64,000 nt of DNA from DASPSM01 sp036008465 (GTDB lineage Bacteria > Planctomycetota > Planctomycetia > Planctomycetales > Planctomycetaceae). The notes beneath the pieces are model-generated. The model saw only the letters and a program-made list of their open reading frames with translations. It was not told where the DNA came from and made no database searches. Positions 1 through 9,232 of the stretch are shown here, in pieces. Positions within the stretch are counted from its first letter, which is position 1. Each line of letters begins with the position of its first letter. Location of the stretch: assembly GCA_036008465.1 (NCBI GenBank), contig DASYNP010000165.1, positions 1 to 64,000 of the forward strand, read 5' to 3'. A program made the translations under genes and the position numbers.

Positions 1-1105
1 CCACGAACGGCTTCCATGTCTCGGCCACCTGCTTGCGGTCGAGGCCCGCGGAAAGCATTTGCAGATCGAGCGTGTTCTTGCGCACCAGGCGGATTTGCTC
101 GCCCCAATGCGGATTGAACAGCCGCTCGTCATAGAACTCGATGATCCGCGCGATCAGATCGCGGAAGACGCCGTCCGTGCGAGCCTTGATCGTCCCCGAG
201 ACGACGCCAAACGACTCCGGCAGCTCGCGCGTCCGCAGGGTCAGCCGAGTCACGACACCCAGGCTCCCCCCGCCGCCTCCTTTGAGCGCCCAGAACAGTT
301 CCGGATCCGAGCCGGCGTTCGCGATCCGCACCGAGCCGTCCGCCAGCACGACTTCGGCTTCGAGGAGGCCCGCCGCGGCCAAACCAAAACTCTTGGAAAA
401 ACTGCCGAAGCCGCCACTTTGAATCAGTCCCGCCACGCCGACGGTCGCGCAGCCGCCGCCTTGCACATAGCGACCCGCCTTCGTCGTCACGGCATTGTAA
501 ACGTGCAGCCAGATCGCCCCCGACCCCACGGTCACCGCCGGCTGCGGCGCGATCTTTCCCTCACAGCCCTTTGGCACAAACGAGTCGTGCAGAGCGATGC
601 CGTTCATCGCCCGCGTCCAGATCAATAACGAATCCGGCGCGTTCGACGTTCCCTGGTAACTGTGCCCGCCCCCTTTGACGACGACCCGAAGATTGTGCTC
701 GCGGGCAAACTTCACCGCCGCCACGACATCGGCTGTTTCCGCAGCCGCCACCGCGTACGCACTCGGGGCCGACGTCCAAGCGTCGACCCAGCCCGACGTC
801 TGCGTGAGCGCGGGACTGTCGCCGATGAAGTACGGATTCTTGAGTTCCTTGAATACCTCCGCGCAGGCCGGGTTCTCGGGCGCGGCGCGACACGCCTCGA
901 GCGGCGACGTCAGCGCGACCAACCGGCCGCCGACTGCCTGCTTCAGATTCTCCCAGGTCGCAGGCGTCGGCCACGCGGCATCGCCAGGGCGAACTCGCCG
1001 CGCCGCCGCCGTCGCAACTTGCCCCGCAGTCAGGCCGACTTTGTCGCTGCCGGCCCACACAACGGGGAGCGCCGCCGCAGTCTTCAGGAACTGTCGTCTC
1101 TTCAT
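1..1105 (-). CDS. FAD-linked oxidoreductase, berberine-bridge-enzyme-like, 3' end cut by window
   Basis: The reverse strand is open from an ATG at 1105 to the window edge, so about 368 residues of the N-terminal part are present and the stop lies outside. The protein starts KRRQFLKTAAALP, a Tat-type twin-arginine signal, so it is probably exported with its cofactor. An FAD-binding PCMH-type domain follows. The segment KGGGHSYQG carries the His that is 8-alpha linked to FAD in this family. GGGCATVG holds the Cys position used for the second covalent link, so bicovalent flavin attachment is plausible. Substrate cannot be told; family members oxidise sugars, alcohols or alkaloids with O2. It is divergent from the CBM9-like gene, with 178 bp between the starts. 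Confidence 0.85.
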   Translation of the reverse strand, partial: MKRRQFLKTAAALPVVWAGSDKVGLTAGQVATAAARRVRPGDAAWPTPATWENLKQAVGGRLVALTSPLEACRAAPENPACAEVFKELKNPYFIGDSPALTQTSGWVDAWTSAPSAYAVAAAETADVVAAVKFAREHNLRVVVKGGGHSYQGTSNAPDSLLIWTRAMNGIALHDSFVPKGCEGKIAPQPAVTVGSGAIWLHVYNAVTTKAGRYVQGGGCATVGVAGLIQSGGFGSFSKSFGLAAAGLLEAEVVLADGSVRIANAGSDPELFWALKGGGGGSLGVVTRLTLRTRELPESFGVVSGTIKARTDGVFRDLIARIIEFYDERLFNPHWGEQIRLVRKNTLDLQMLSAGLDRKQVAETWKPFV

Positions 1106-1283
1106 GGATCTTTTCACTCGCTTCGAACCGGCTGCCTGGTGCCTGTCAACAAGTGCTACCGTCAGACAATCGCCCCGCCCAGCCGAAGTCAACCAACTTG
1201 CGAATCATCCCAGATCGGCCGATGATGCCAGACGCCCGTCGCACCTTTTTGTCGGGTCTCTCGGACGGCGAAAGGATGAACTG

Positions 1284-2795
1284 ATGATTTGCCTCGGCGC
1301 CCTGCGGCGCGTATCGCGAATTCAACTCTGGCTCGCGGCCGTGGCCTTCCTGCTGGTGATTCGTCCGGACTGTCCCGTTCTTGCCGATCCTGGACGAAAT
1401 TGGACCGAAGACTGGGCGCGGATGAAGCCTGTCGTGCCGCGCGGCTACGTCTGCTATCGCGCCGCCCAGCCGCCCCAGATCGACGGCCGCCTCGATGACG
1501 CCGCCTGGCAGGCGGGCCCCTGGACCGAAGACTTTCGCGACATCGAAGGCGATCGCCGGCTGCAGCCGCGCTTCCGCACGCGGGCCAAGATGCTCTGGGA
1601 CGACAAGTACTTTTACATCGGGGCCGAACTTGAGGAGCCGCACGTCTGGGCCACACTCACGCAGCACGACTCCGTGATCTTCAACGACAACGATTTCGAG
1701 GTCTTCATCGATCCCAATGGCGACAATCACGAGTACTACGAATTCGAGATGAACGCGCTCAACACCGGTTGGGATCTCTTCCTGACCCGGCCCTACAAAG
1801 ACGACGGCCGGGCCGACAACGCCTGGGACATCCCTGGCCTCAAAACGGCCGTCCACGTCGCCGGCACGCTCAACGATCCTTCCGATCGCGACACGGGCTG
1901 GTCGGTCGAGATCGCCATCCCCTGGGACGCCTTGCGGGAATTCGCCCATCGCCCGGCCCCGCCCCACGACGGCGACCAATGGCGGGTCGACTTTTCCCGC
2001 GTCGAATGGCAGCACCAAATCGTCGCAGGCAAGTACCAGAAGGTTCCGAACACGCACGAGGACAACTGGGTCTGGTCACCCACCGGCATCGTCGACATGC
2101 ATCGCCCGGAACGCTGGGGCTACGTGCAGTTTTCGACGGCCGCACCGGGAGCCGCACGCTTCAATCCAGACCCAGCGCAGCGCGGCCGCGACGCACTGAT
2201 GGAGATTTACTATCACCAAAAAACCTTCCAGGAGAAACACGGCCACTGGGCTCAGAATCTCGACCAACTCGACTTGAGTGCGGATGTGAAGGCACTCGAG
2301 CCACGCGTGAAGACAACCGGCGATAGGTTCCGCGCCAGCGTCGATGTCCCGATTCTCGGCGGGGCAAAAAGCGTGATGCTCACAATCCGCCAAGACTCAC
2401 GGCTCCGCCGCATCCATCCCAACGACGACCTGCTCGACGCGCTCGAAAGCATCGTCTCCGAGCAAGCCGCCGCCTGGAACCGCGGCGACATCGACGGCTT
2501 CATGCGGCACTACTGGAAGTCCGAAGACCTGACCTTCAGCTCCGGCGGCCACACCACCCGCGGCTGGCAAACCACGAAGGACAACTACAAAGTGCGTTAC
2601 CCCACGCGCGAACGGATGGGTCAACTCACCTTCGACCACCTCGAAGTCTTCCCCCTCGGCGAGACCGCTGCCCTATTGCTTGGCCACTGGCGCCTCGACC
2701 GCACGGGCCCAGTCGGCGGCAACTTTTCGCTCGTATTCCGCAAGATCGACGGAGCTTGGGTGATTGTGCATGACCACACCTCGCGGAAGGAATAG
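1284..2795 (+). CDS. Secreted CBM9-like (DOMON) protein with C-terminal NTF2/SnoaL-like domain
   Basis: A 503-residue protein. The start ATG at 1284 follows AAAGGATG and gives a clear signal peptide (basic LRRVSR, then a hydrophobic stretch ending in VLA). Residues of about 55-290 match the carbohydrate-binding family 9-like fold: the opening PPQIDGRLDDAAW, then WDDKYFYIGAELEEPHVWA, NDNDFEVFIDPNGD and GWSVEIAIPW are typical of this family in Planctomycetes. The last ~120 residues (EQAAAWNRGDIDGFMRHYW onward to FRKIDGAWVIVHDHTS) look like a DUF4440/SnoaL NTF2-fold domain. Probable role is binding or processing of a carbohydrate in the periplasm. An in-frame upstream extension to 675 exists but lies antisense to the FAD oxidase and lacks a signal peptide. 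Confidence 0.85.
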   Translation: MICLGALRRVSRIQLWLAAVAFLLVIRPDCPVLADPGRNWTEDWARMKPVVPRGYVCYRAAQPPQIDGRLDDAAWQAGPWTEDFRDIEGDRRLQPRFRTRAKMLWDDKYFYIGAELEEPHVWATLTQHDSVIFNDNDFEVFIDPNGDNHEYYEFEMNALNTGWDLFLTRPYKDDGRADNAWDIPGLKTAVHVAGTLNDPSDRDTGWSVEIAIPWDALREFAHRPAPPHDGDQWRVDFSRVEWQHQIVAGKYQKVPNTHEDNWVWSPTGIVDMHRPERWGYVQFSTAAPGAARFNPDPAQRGRDALMEIYYHQKTFQEKHGHWAQNLDQLDLSADVKALEPRVKTTGDRFRASVDVPILGGAKSVMLTIRQDSRLRRIHPNDDLLDALESIVSEQAAAWNRGDIDGFMRHYWKSEDLTFSSGGHTTRGWQTTKDNYKVRYPTRERMGQLTFDHLEVFPLGETAALLLGHWRLDRTGPVGGNFSLVFRKIDGAWVIVHDHTSRKE

Positions 2796-2873
2796 CCTGC
2801 CTGTGCATGCCGTTCGTCGGCTGGAAGATGACAGAACAAAGGCCTCCGCCACCTTGTGGATCGCCGCCTTGCC

Positions 2874-4268
2874 TCACCCCTCTTCGCACGCCTCCACCGG
2901 TTCCGCCGCATCGTACATCTCGGCCGCCGCGGCGAGGGCTTCGGTCGCGGTGATGTGGTGCTCGGCGGTCGGACGCAGGGGGCGGATGCGGCCGGCGAGC
3001 CAGATACAGAGCATAGTCGCCGCGGCGGAGACGAGGCCCAGGATCGGCACGTGCAGCATTCGGCCGTCCGCAGCTTCAGCGACGATCAGGCCGCCCACGT
3101 AGGTGCCGAAGCCGATCGAGAGGTGTTGCACTGACGAGTTGGCGCTTAAAAAGCCGCCGCGGCGGTGCGGTTCGACGCTGCCGGTGATCATCGCCATCGC
3201 GGCCACCATCCGGCCCGAGTTGCAGACCATCAGGGCCGCCATGATGGCGACCGCCACGGCCACTGGCACCGGCACCAGGTTCGCCGCGGCCAGCGTGAAC
3301 ACGGCCGACAGGGGGCAGACGATGCGGAACACGCGCAGCTTGCCGTAACGATCCGCCAGCCGGCCGATCAGCGGGGCGGAAAAGAGCGTCACCGCGCCGC
3401 CGGCAATGTACACCAGCCCGAGTTCGTCCTCGCTCATGCCGATGTTGCTGACCAGAAACGGGCTCATGTACGGAAAGATCGTGAACGCGGCCACCATCAA
3501 CATCACGATCAGCGCGAACGCGTTCAGGTGATTCGGCTGCGTGAAGGTCTCGAACACAACGCGCAACGGGTGTGTGCTCGTCGCCTTGGCCAGGTGATCG
3601 CGCAGCGGCGGCAACGTCCACACGGCCAGCGCCCAAACGGGGCAGCCCAAGATGCCGAGCAAGATGAACGGCACGTGCCAGCCGAAGTGCGTCCCTAGGT
3701 AGAGGCCGAACGGGACGCCGGCGACCGAAGCCAGGGCGAACCCCGACATCAGGGCCCCCGTCGCGCGGCCGCGCCGCTCGTCGGGGAAGACGTCGCCGAT
3801 GATTGCCAACGCCAGTCCGCCCAGAATTCCACCGAACGCACCAGTCAGCACCCGAGCCAGAACCAACGTCCAATAAGTCGGCGCCAGGCCACAGAGGAAC
3901 GTGCCGATGAGAAAGCCGGCGTCGAGCCCGAGGAACGCGGCCTTGCGGCCGAGCCGATCCATGAGCGACGAGGCGACCAAACCCGCCAAGCCCGCCGCAA
4001 TCGTATAAGAAGCGACGACGAGCCCGAACTGCTGCGGCCCGATCGCCAGTTTCCGCATCAGCTGGGGGCCCAGCGGCATGATGATCATGAAGTCGATGAT
4101 CGAGATGAACTGCACCGAGGCCAGCATCAGCACCACGATCCGCTCGCGGGCCAGCGTCGCCGCGGCAGAATCACGCGAAGCACGGGCAACCGTCACCGCG
4201 GCGTCTCCACGAGGCTTACGGCTGTGCGTCGCCTCGGCCGCTTCGCCAACCTCCCCAGTTTGAGTCAC
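2874..4268 (-). CDS. MFS transporter (DHA-type drug/metabolite exporter family)
   Basis: A 464-residue integral membrane protein with about twelve hydrophobic segments. The first begins near VLMLASVQFISIIDFMI and contains the common DHA-type Asp in helix 1. The loop LMDRLGRKAAFLG is the MFS motif A between helices 2 and 3, and GDVFPDERRGRATG and RLADRYGKLRVF are the later conserved cytoplasmic loops. I chose the GTG at 4268 because GGGGAG sits six bases upstream; the longer frame to 4385 has no ribosome site. Substrate is not predictable. It is convergent with the CBM9-like gene, 78 bp apart. Confidence 0.88.
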   Translation of the reverse strand: MTQTGEVGEAAEATHSRKPRGDAAVTVARASRDSAAATLARERIVVLMLASVQFISIIDFMIIMPLGPQLMRKLAIGPQQFGLVVASYTIAAGLAGLVASSLMDRLGRKAAFLGLDAGFLIGTFLCGLAPTYWTLVLARVLTGAFGGILGGLALAIIGDVFPDERRGRATGALMSGFALASVAGVPFGLYLGTHFGWHVPFILLGILGCPVWALAVWTLPPLRDHLAKATSTHPLRVVFETFTQPNHLNAFALIVMLMVAAFTIFPYMSPFLVSNIGMSEDELGLVYIAGGAVTLFSAPLIGRLADRYGKLRVFRIVCPLSAVFTLAAANLVPVPVAVAVAIMAALMVCNSGRMVAAMAMITGSVEPHRRGGFLSANSSVQHLSIGFGTYVGGLIVAEAADGRMLHVPILGLVSAAATMLCIWLAGRIRPLRPTAEHHITATEALAAAAEMYDAAEPVEACEEG

Positions 4269-4612
4269 GCTGAACTCCCCATGGAACCACGCGTCGCACC
4301 CGTAGCGCGGTCCCGTCGCCAGGATGGACACGGGCAACGCTTCAGATGTTCGCTTACCGACCGTACGGCTGTCAGAGCCGCACAACTAAGCCTGCGGGGA
4401 AGTGCGACCCCGAAGTCGGCGGCGAAACGAGCTTTCACGAATCGTAGCGGATTCCGCGAAAATGCACGACCGCGAGTTCAGCCGAGGCGTCAAGGTCCGT
4501 CGTAGACGAGGCCGGGTCCAAATTTTACTGCCATCACCGATTACAACAGCCATGCCCGCCGATTAAACTTCTAGGGATCTGAAACCGCGGTCCCAGAATT
4601 CGGGAGGTTCCC
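4269..4612. other. Intergenic region between divergent MFS and PQQ-propeller genes
   Basis: These 344 bp separate two divergent genes and must hold both promoters. Short frames present on either strand have no ribosome site or recognisable product. I see no tRNA or strong terminator. The end contains a GGGAGG ribosome site at 4602-4607 that belongs to the following gene. Confidence 0.5.
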
Positions 4613-5875
4613 ATTTTTAAGACAGCCGTATGCCTGGTGTTGGTGTTCGCGTGTCTCGATTCCTTCGCGCTTGCGGAAAACTGGGCCCATTGGCGCGGGC
4701 CAACTGGGAATGGCACGGCTGCCAATGCGTCGCCTCCGATCGAGTGGAGCGATACCAAGAACGTCAAATGGAAGGTCGAGGTTCCCGGCCGCGGACTCTC
4801 ATCGCCGGTCATCTGGGACAACCGAATTTTTGTGACGACTGCCGTTCCCGTCGCGGGCGAATCGGCGAGCGGACTGCCGACGCTTGAGTTCAGGGTGCTC
4901 TGCTACGACCGGCACGACGGCAAACTGCTTTGGGAAAAAACTGCCGTCGTCGCCAAGCCGCATCAAAAAACCCACGAAACGAACGGGTTTGCCTCCGCCT
5001 CGCCCTGTACCGACGGGGAGCACGTTTATGCGCACTTTGGCTCGCGGGGGCTGTATTGCTATTCGATGAACGGCGACCTCGTCTGGAAACGCGACGATTT
5101 CGGGAAAATGCAGACCCTTTTCGGATTCGGCGAAGGAAGTTCGCCGACGCTCGCCGGCGACACGATCCTCGTCCCGTGGGACCATAACGGGCCGTCGGCT
5201 CTCTACGCCCTCGACAAGCGAACCGGCCAGACGATTTGGAAGGCCCCTCGTCAGGAGACGACGGAGTGGTCGACGCCGCTTGTGATTGAACATGCCGGAC
5301 GCAAACAGGTCGTGCTGAACGGGCAGAAGTCGGTCCGCAGCTACGATCTCGAAACTGGGAAAGAATTGTGGCATTGCGGCGGCCAGGCCCTCCGCCCGAT
5401 CGCATCGCCGGTCGCTGCGAATGGTCTGGTGATCGTCGGCAGCGGATATCAGGGCGCCTACATGGCGGCTTTCCGCTTGGATGGCCAGGGCGACATCAAA
5501 GGGACCAACAAAGTGGTCTGGGAAATCACCCACGATGCCCCGGACGTGGCCTCGCCTTTGCTATCGACGACAGGGCGGCTCTATTTTCACAAAGGCAAAA
5601 CGGGACTGCTCTCCTGCGTCGACGCGGCGACCGGCAAACCTCATTATTTTGCCCAACGGATCGGTCTTGATAACCCCTACGCGTCGCCAATCGAGGCCGG
5701 TGGACATATCTATCTGACCGCGCGATCGGGGACGACGGTGGTCCTTGCCGACGCCGACAACGTGAAAAAGCTCGCCACCAACCATCTGGATGAGACAATC
5801 AGCGCCACGCCGGCCCCGGTCGACAATGAGTTCTTCATCCGGGGCGACAAGCACCTGTTTTGCATTGCGCAATAA
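4613..5875 (+). CDS. Secreted PQQ-type beta-propeller repeat protein (BamB-like)
   Basis: A ~420-residue protein of the planctomycete PQQ-like beta-propeller family. After the signal peptide comes NWAHWRGPTGNG, the family's W-x-x-W-R-G opening, followed by blades ending in GKLLWEK, GQTIWKA and GKELWHCGG. It is probably a secreted scaffold or binding protein rather than a quinoprotein enzyme; no catalytic ligands are visible. Start choice matters. No ATG is available; the first GTG (4637) gives a signal peptide lacking a basic N-terminus. An ATT at 4613 lies five bases after GGGAGG and yields a complete signal peptide starting F-K-T-A-V-C-L. I place the start there, though an ATT start or a sequence error are both possible. 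Confidence 0.85.
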   Translation: MFKTAVCLVLVFACLDSFALAENWAHWRGPTGNGTAANASPPIEWSDTKNVKWKVEVPGRGLSSPVIWDNRIFVTTAVPVAGESASGLPTLEFRVLCYDRHDGKLLWEKTAVVAKPHQKTHETNGFASASPCTDGEHVYAHFGSRGLYCYSMNGDLVWKRDDFGKMQTLFGFGEGSSPTLAGDTILVPWDHNGPSALYALDKRTGQTIWKAPRQETTEWSTPLVIEHAGRKQVVLNGQKSVRSYDLETGKELWHCGGQALRPIASPVAANGLVIVGSGYQGAYMAAFRLDGQGDIKGTNKVVWEITHDAPDVASPLLSTTGRLYFHKGKTGLLSCVDAATGKPHYFAQRIGLDNPYASPIEAGGHIYLTARSGTTVVLADADNVKKLATNHLDETISATPAPVDNEFFIRGDKHLFCIAQ

Positions 5876-5936
5876 GGCTCGGATTTTGCCCGCCGAAAGC
5901 GTCGCTCTCTTGCAACTGCACCCAAGAAAGGCGGGC

Positions 5937-6659
5937 TCAGGCGAGTAACTCGACCTTGCCCGTGCTGAGTTGGTAGGTGCCGCCCACGACCTTCAATTCT
6001 CCCGCTTTGAAGAGCTTGGACAGGATCGGCTCGAGGCCCTTGAGGCGATTGACTCCCTCTTTGACGTTGGCGTTGATGACATTCGTGAGCTTGTCGCCGG
6101 GTTGACCGGCCACCATTTTGACGATCGGCCGAATCGGATTGATCAGGTCGCCGATCGCGCCGGGCAGCGCATCATTTGCCTCAATGTGTTCGATCGCCGC
6201 CTTGCACGCGCCGCAGCCGCTGTGGCCGAGCACCAGAATCAACCGGGCGCCCAGCTCGGCGACTGCATACTCGATGCTCCCTTTCACGGTCGGGCCCGCG
6301 CCGCTGACGATGTTCCCGGCGATTCGAACGACAAACAGGTCGCCGACTCCCTGGTCGAAAACCAGCTCGGGCGCAACTCGCGAGTCCGCACACCCGACAA
6401 TGACAGCTTGGGGGGCTTGTCCCTGGGCCAGTGCCGCAAAATCTTTTGGGCCGCGCCTGGGATGGAGCAGCTTGCCCTGAACGAACCGCCGATTTCCCTG
6501 AAGTAGCTGCTCGAGGACGGCCTCGGGCTTTGGCTGTGCGAGTGTGTCGGCTGCCTTCGGACCCGAGAGGTCGGAGAATCCGGAGATCCCGACCACACCG
6601 GTCGCCACCGCGATACGCTGAATGAACTCACGTCGGGAAGGACAGTGAGAAGTCTTCAT
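5937..6659 (-). CDS. Beta-class carbonic anhydrase, Tat-exported
   Basis: A 240-residue beta-carbonic anhydrase that interconverts CO2 and bicarbonate. The family motifs are intact: CADSR (zinc Cys plus the Asp-Arg dyad) and HSGCGAC (zinc His and Cys). The N-terminus carries SRREFIQ followed by a hydrophobic segment, a Tat signal, so the enzyme should act outside the cytoplasm, unlike the usual cytosolic beta enzymes. The ATG at 6659 is preceded by an AGGTGG-like site; a GTG two codons upstream is less likely. It is divergent from the FUSC exporter gene and convergent with the PQQ protein gene. Confidence 0.92.
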   Translation of the reverse strand: MKTSHCPSRREFIQRIAVATGVVGISGFSDLSGPKAADTLAQPKPEAVLEQLLQGNRRFVQGKLLHPRRGPKDFAALAQGQAPQAVIVGCADSRVAPELVFDQGVGDLFVVRIAGNIVSGAGPTVKGSIEYAVAELGARLILVLGHSGCGACKAAIEHIEANDALPGAIGDLINPIRPIVKMVAGQPGDKLTNVINANVKEGVNRLKGLEPILSKLFKAGELKVVGGTYQLSTGKVELLA

Positions 6660-6923
6660 AACCACCTGCTCCCAAGATAGGGTCTCAACTGGGACCTGGA
6701 CCTACGCATGGTGCCCCAACGCTGGCAAACATACACTGCCGCGCCCGATTCGGCGACGCGTCGCATTCGGATCTCTCGCATCCTGTGAGTTCGCTTTGCG
6801 CGACTCACAAAATTGGTCTCCGCGGGTACCACGACTATCTCCTAGGATGTCGGAGAACGCAAAAAACCGACAAGTTCGAACTGCGACGAACGAAATTCAA
6901 TCAGCGCAAGAGTTGTGCCGACA

Positions 6924-7973
6924 ATGGCCACGGTAAGCACCCAGCAAGCGACCGCTCACGCCTTATTGACGGCGTCGGCCTCGGTCGTGTGCCTGGTGCT
7001 GGCCGAGGCTTTGCACCTCGAACATGCCGATCTGGCCGTCTGGACGACGTTTCTGGTGATGGCGCAGTACACCTTCACCAGCTTTCAAAAAGGGCTCGAG
7101 CGGGTGGTGGGTCGAGGGGTGGGGATCCTCGCCGGCCTGGTTTTGACGACCTGGTTCAACGAGGCGCCTCTTGTCGCGCTGGCGCTGATCGGCGCATTTT
7201 TGACGACCTTCTTTTACATCTATTTCTCCGGGCGGCTGGCGTACACTTTCTTGCAAGCCGGGCTGTATCTGGTCGCCGTGTTTGAGATCGGTCACGCCGA
7301 CCCGACCCGCGCCGTGTGGCAAGCCAAGGAGCTGTTTGCCGCGGTCGTGGTGGGCGTGCTGGTGGCCGACGTCGTCAATTGGCTGGCCGGCGTCGAAGGG
7401 GACGTCCGCATTCGTTTCGGTGAGAAGCCGCTTTGGCCGATCCGAGCCGAGTGGATCAACCAGAGCTTGATGCTCTCGGTGACGGCGCTGCTGACGCTGG
7501 TTGTGGCCCACGCGGTCGACCTGCCGCCAGAGAAAGCCGCGGTCTCGGTGCTCCTGCTGACGATTACGCCCCACCTTCAGGCGCTCATTCAGAAGGGCGA
7601 GTTGCGCATCGCCGGTCTGGTGTTGGCCACGATCTGGAGCCTGGCCACATTTCTGCTCGTCGGCCTGCTTCCCTACTTCCCGTTGCTCGCGGGTTTGCTG
7701 TTTGTCGGCCAGTTTGTCGCGACCTATTTGACGCTGACGACGGGGAAATATGGCTACGCGGGATTGCAGATGGGCCTGGTGTTGCCGATGGTCATCGTGG
7801 CAAACCCGTCCGAGTTTGGCACTATCACTCAGGCGGTCGAGCGCCTGGAGGGGATCATTCTGGGACTGGGCGCGTCGATCGTAGTCGCCGGTTTGTGGCC
7901 TCGATTTCCGCTGGCGGAGTCGCCCCAACCGCCGCCCTCGCCAACCGCCATGCCCGGGGAGACGCACGCGTAG
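6924..7973 (+). CDS. FUSC-family membrane exporter (AaeB-like, aromatic acid efflux)
   Basis: A ~349-residue membrane protein with two groups of hydrophobic helices split by a hydrophilic stretch (about residues 155-185). The architecture and sequences such as GRGVGILAGLV and the repeat ELRIAGLVLATIWSLATFLLVG match FUSC/YccS/AaeB-type proteins, which export aromatic acids with an HlyD-type adaptor. The start is the ATG at 6924; a GTG three codons earlier is possible. The gene converges on an HlyD adaptor gene 31 bp away, which is followed in its own operon direction by TolC. The three could form an AaeAB-TolC-like pump even though they are not co-transcribed. Confidence 0.78.
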   Translation: MATVSTQQATAHALLTASASVVCLVLAEALHLEHADLAVWTTFLVMAQYTFTSFQKGLERVVGRGVGILAGLVLTTWFNEAPLVALALIGAFLTTFFYIYFSGRLAYTFLQAGLYLVAVFEIGHADPTRAVWQAKELFAAVVVGVLVADVVNWLAGVEGDVRIRFGEKPLWPIRAEWINQSLMLSVTALLTLVVAHAVDLPPEKAAVSVLLLTITPHLQALIQKGELRIAGLVLATIWSLATFLLVGLLPYFPLLAGLLFVGQFVATYLTLTTGKYGYAGLQMGLVLPMVIVANPSEFGTITQAVERLEGIILGLGASIVVAGLWPRFPLAESPQPPPSPTAMPGETHA

Positions 7974-8004
7974 GAACGATGCCGCGGGCCGTTTCGATCA
8001 CCGG

Positions 8005-9177
8005 TCACAGGTAATACAGCCAGGCGATGACTTTGTGCCAGAACCGTGTGACCTTGTTGAGCGCGCCTTTTGGCTCCGTATAGACGGCCACGCTTCCGGT
8101 CATGCCGACTCTCAGCGGAACTGATTCTGGGTCGTCGAGTGTGAGCCGCACCTGGAAGCGCTGGGCCGGCGGCACCCAGCTCGTCGAAATCTTGACGTCG
8201 GGAAGTTGTCCTGAGGGGACACCTTGCCCCTGGCTCACGCCCCAGCCGATTGAGGAGACGGTGCCGGCAAACAGTTGGCCCGGCAAGCCGCGGAAGGCGA
8301 TCAGAGCGGGCTGCCCTTCGCGCAATCGGGCCAGCGAGTTTTCGCGAAAGTTGCCAACGACCAGCCAGCGACCGGTGTCGATGAGCGTCATGGCCGCCTG
8401 GCCGGTGTGGACATAGGCCCCTTCGCGCAGTTGCAGGTCGGTGATGAGCCCATCGCAGGGGGCTTTGACGCGAGTATAAGACAGCTTCAGTCGCGCCTCG
8501 GCCAGCTCGGCTCTCACCTGTGCCACCAGGGCATTCTCGCCAGCGATGCGAGCACTGAGGGCATCTTCAATGCGGTGGACATTGCTTTCGGATTGGCGAA
8601 CGGCGGCCTGGCTCGATTTTTTCTTCTGAATGGCCTCGAGGAAGCGGCGTTCGGTCGTCGACTCGGTCTTATAGATTGCCTCCTCTTGGCGGTGAACTGC
8701 GGCGGCGTAATCGGCATCCGCCACGAGACGCTCGTGATCGGCTTTCGCGGCTCCCAGGTCGGCATCGAGCTGCTTGACCTGATGCTGTGTCTCGACCAGC
8801 TTCGCCTCGAGCGACGCAACATTTTGTTCGAATAGCGAAGGGTCCAACTCGAACAGCAGATCGCCGGCTTTCACCCGGCTGCCTTCACTCACGTGGACTC
8901 GAATCACTTTCTCGGCGACCTGAGGCGCGACCTGCACGACGTAGGCCTGCGCGTATGCCTCCGTTGTGAAAGGCGTGTGGATTTCCGCCAGGGCGTAATA
9001 AGCGACGAGCAGCACGAGCAGGCAAACGATGGCAAGCACCCAAAACCGCACGGACCCCGCCATACGCCGCAGTCCCCGGCCGAGGCCGCGAATAACCTTA
9101 ATTGGAATCCGCGCGACCCACGCCAAGGCTTGGGCCATCCGGTGCCAGATGTCCGATTGACGACCATCGACCGACAT
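8005..9177 (-). CDS. HlyD/EmrA-family efflux adaptor (membrane fusion protein)
   Basis: A 390-residue adaptor that links an inner-membrane pump to an outer-membrane channel. One N-terminal transmembrane helix (FWVLAIVCLLVLLVAYYAL) is followed by biotinyl-lipoyl halves (HVSEGSRVKAGDLLFELD and VKAPCDGLITDLQLREGAYV), a long coiled-coil hairpin with Gln/Glu/Ala-rich heptads between them, and a beta-barrel domain. The start ATG at 9177 follows GGAAG; the long upstream extension overlaps the TolC gene and is spurious. It lies 55 bp downstream of the TolC gene on the same strand, so the two form an operon; the FUSC gene converges on it. Confidence 0.88.
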   Translation of the reverse strand: MSVDGRQSDIWHRMAQALAWVARIPIKVIRGLGRGLRRMAGSVRFWVLAIVCLLVLLVAYYALAEIHTPFTTEAYAQAYVVQVAPQVAEKVIRVHVSEGSRVKAGDLLFELDPSLFEQNVASLEAKLVETQHQVKQLDADLGAAKADHERLVADADYAAAVHRQEEAIYKTESTTERRFLEAIQKKKSSQAAVRQSESNVHRIEDALSARIAGENALVAQVRAELAEARLKLSYTRVKAPCDGLITDLQLREGAYVHTGQAAMTLIDTGRWLVVGNFRENSLARLREGQPALIAFRGLPGQLFAGTVSSIGWGVSQGQGVPSGQLPDVKISTSWVPPAQRFQVRLTLDDPESVPLRVGMTGSVAVYTEPKGALNKVTRFWHKVIAWLYYL

Positions 9178-9232
9178 GAATACTTCCGCAAGGCTCTCGG
9201 GACGTTTCGTTTGCCGACGGGAGCTTATTGTA

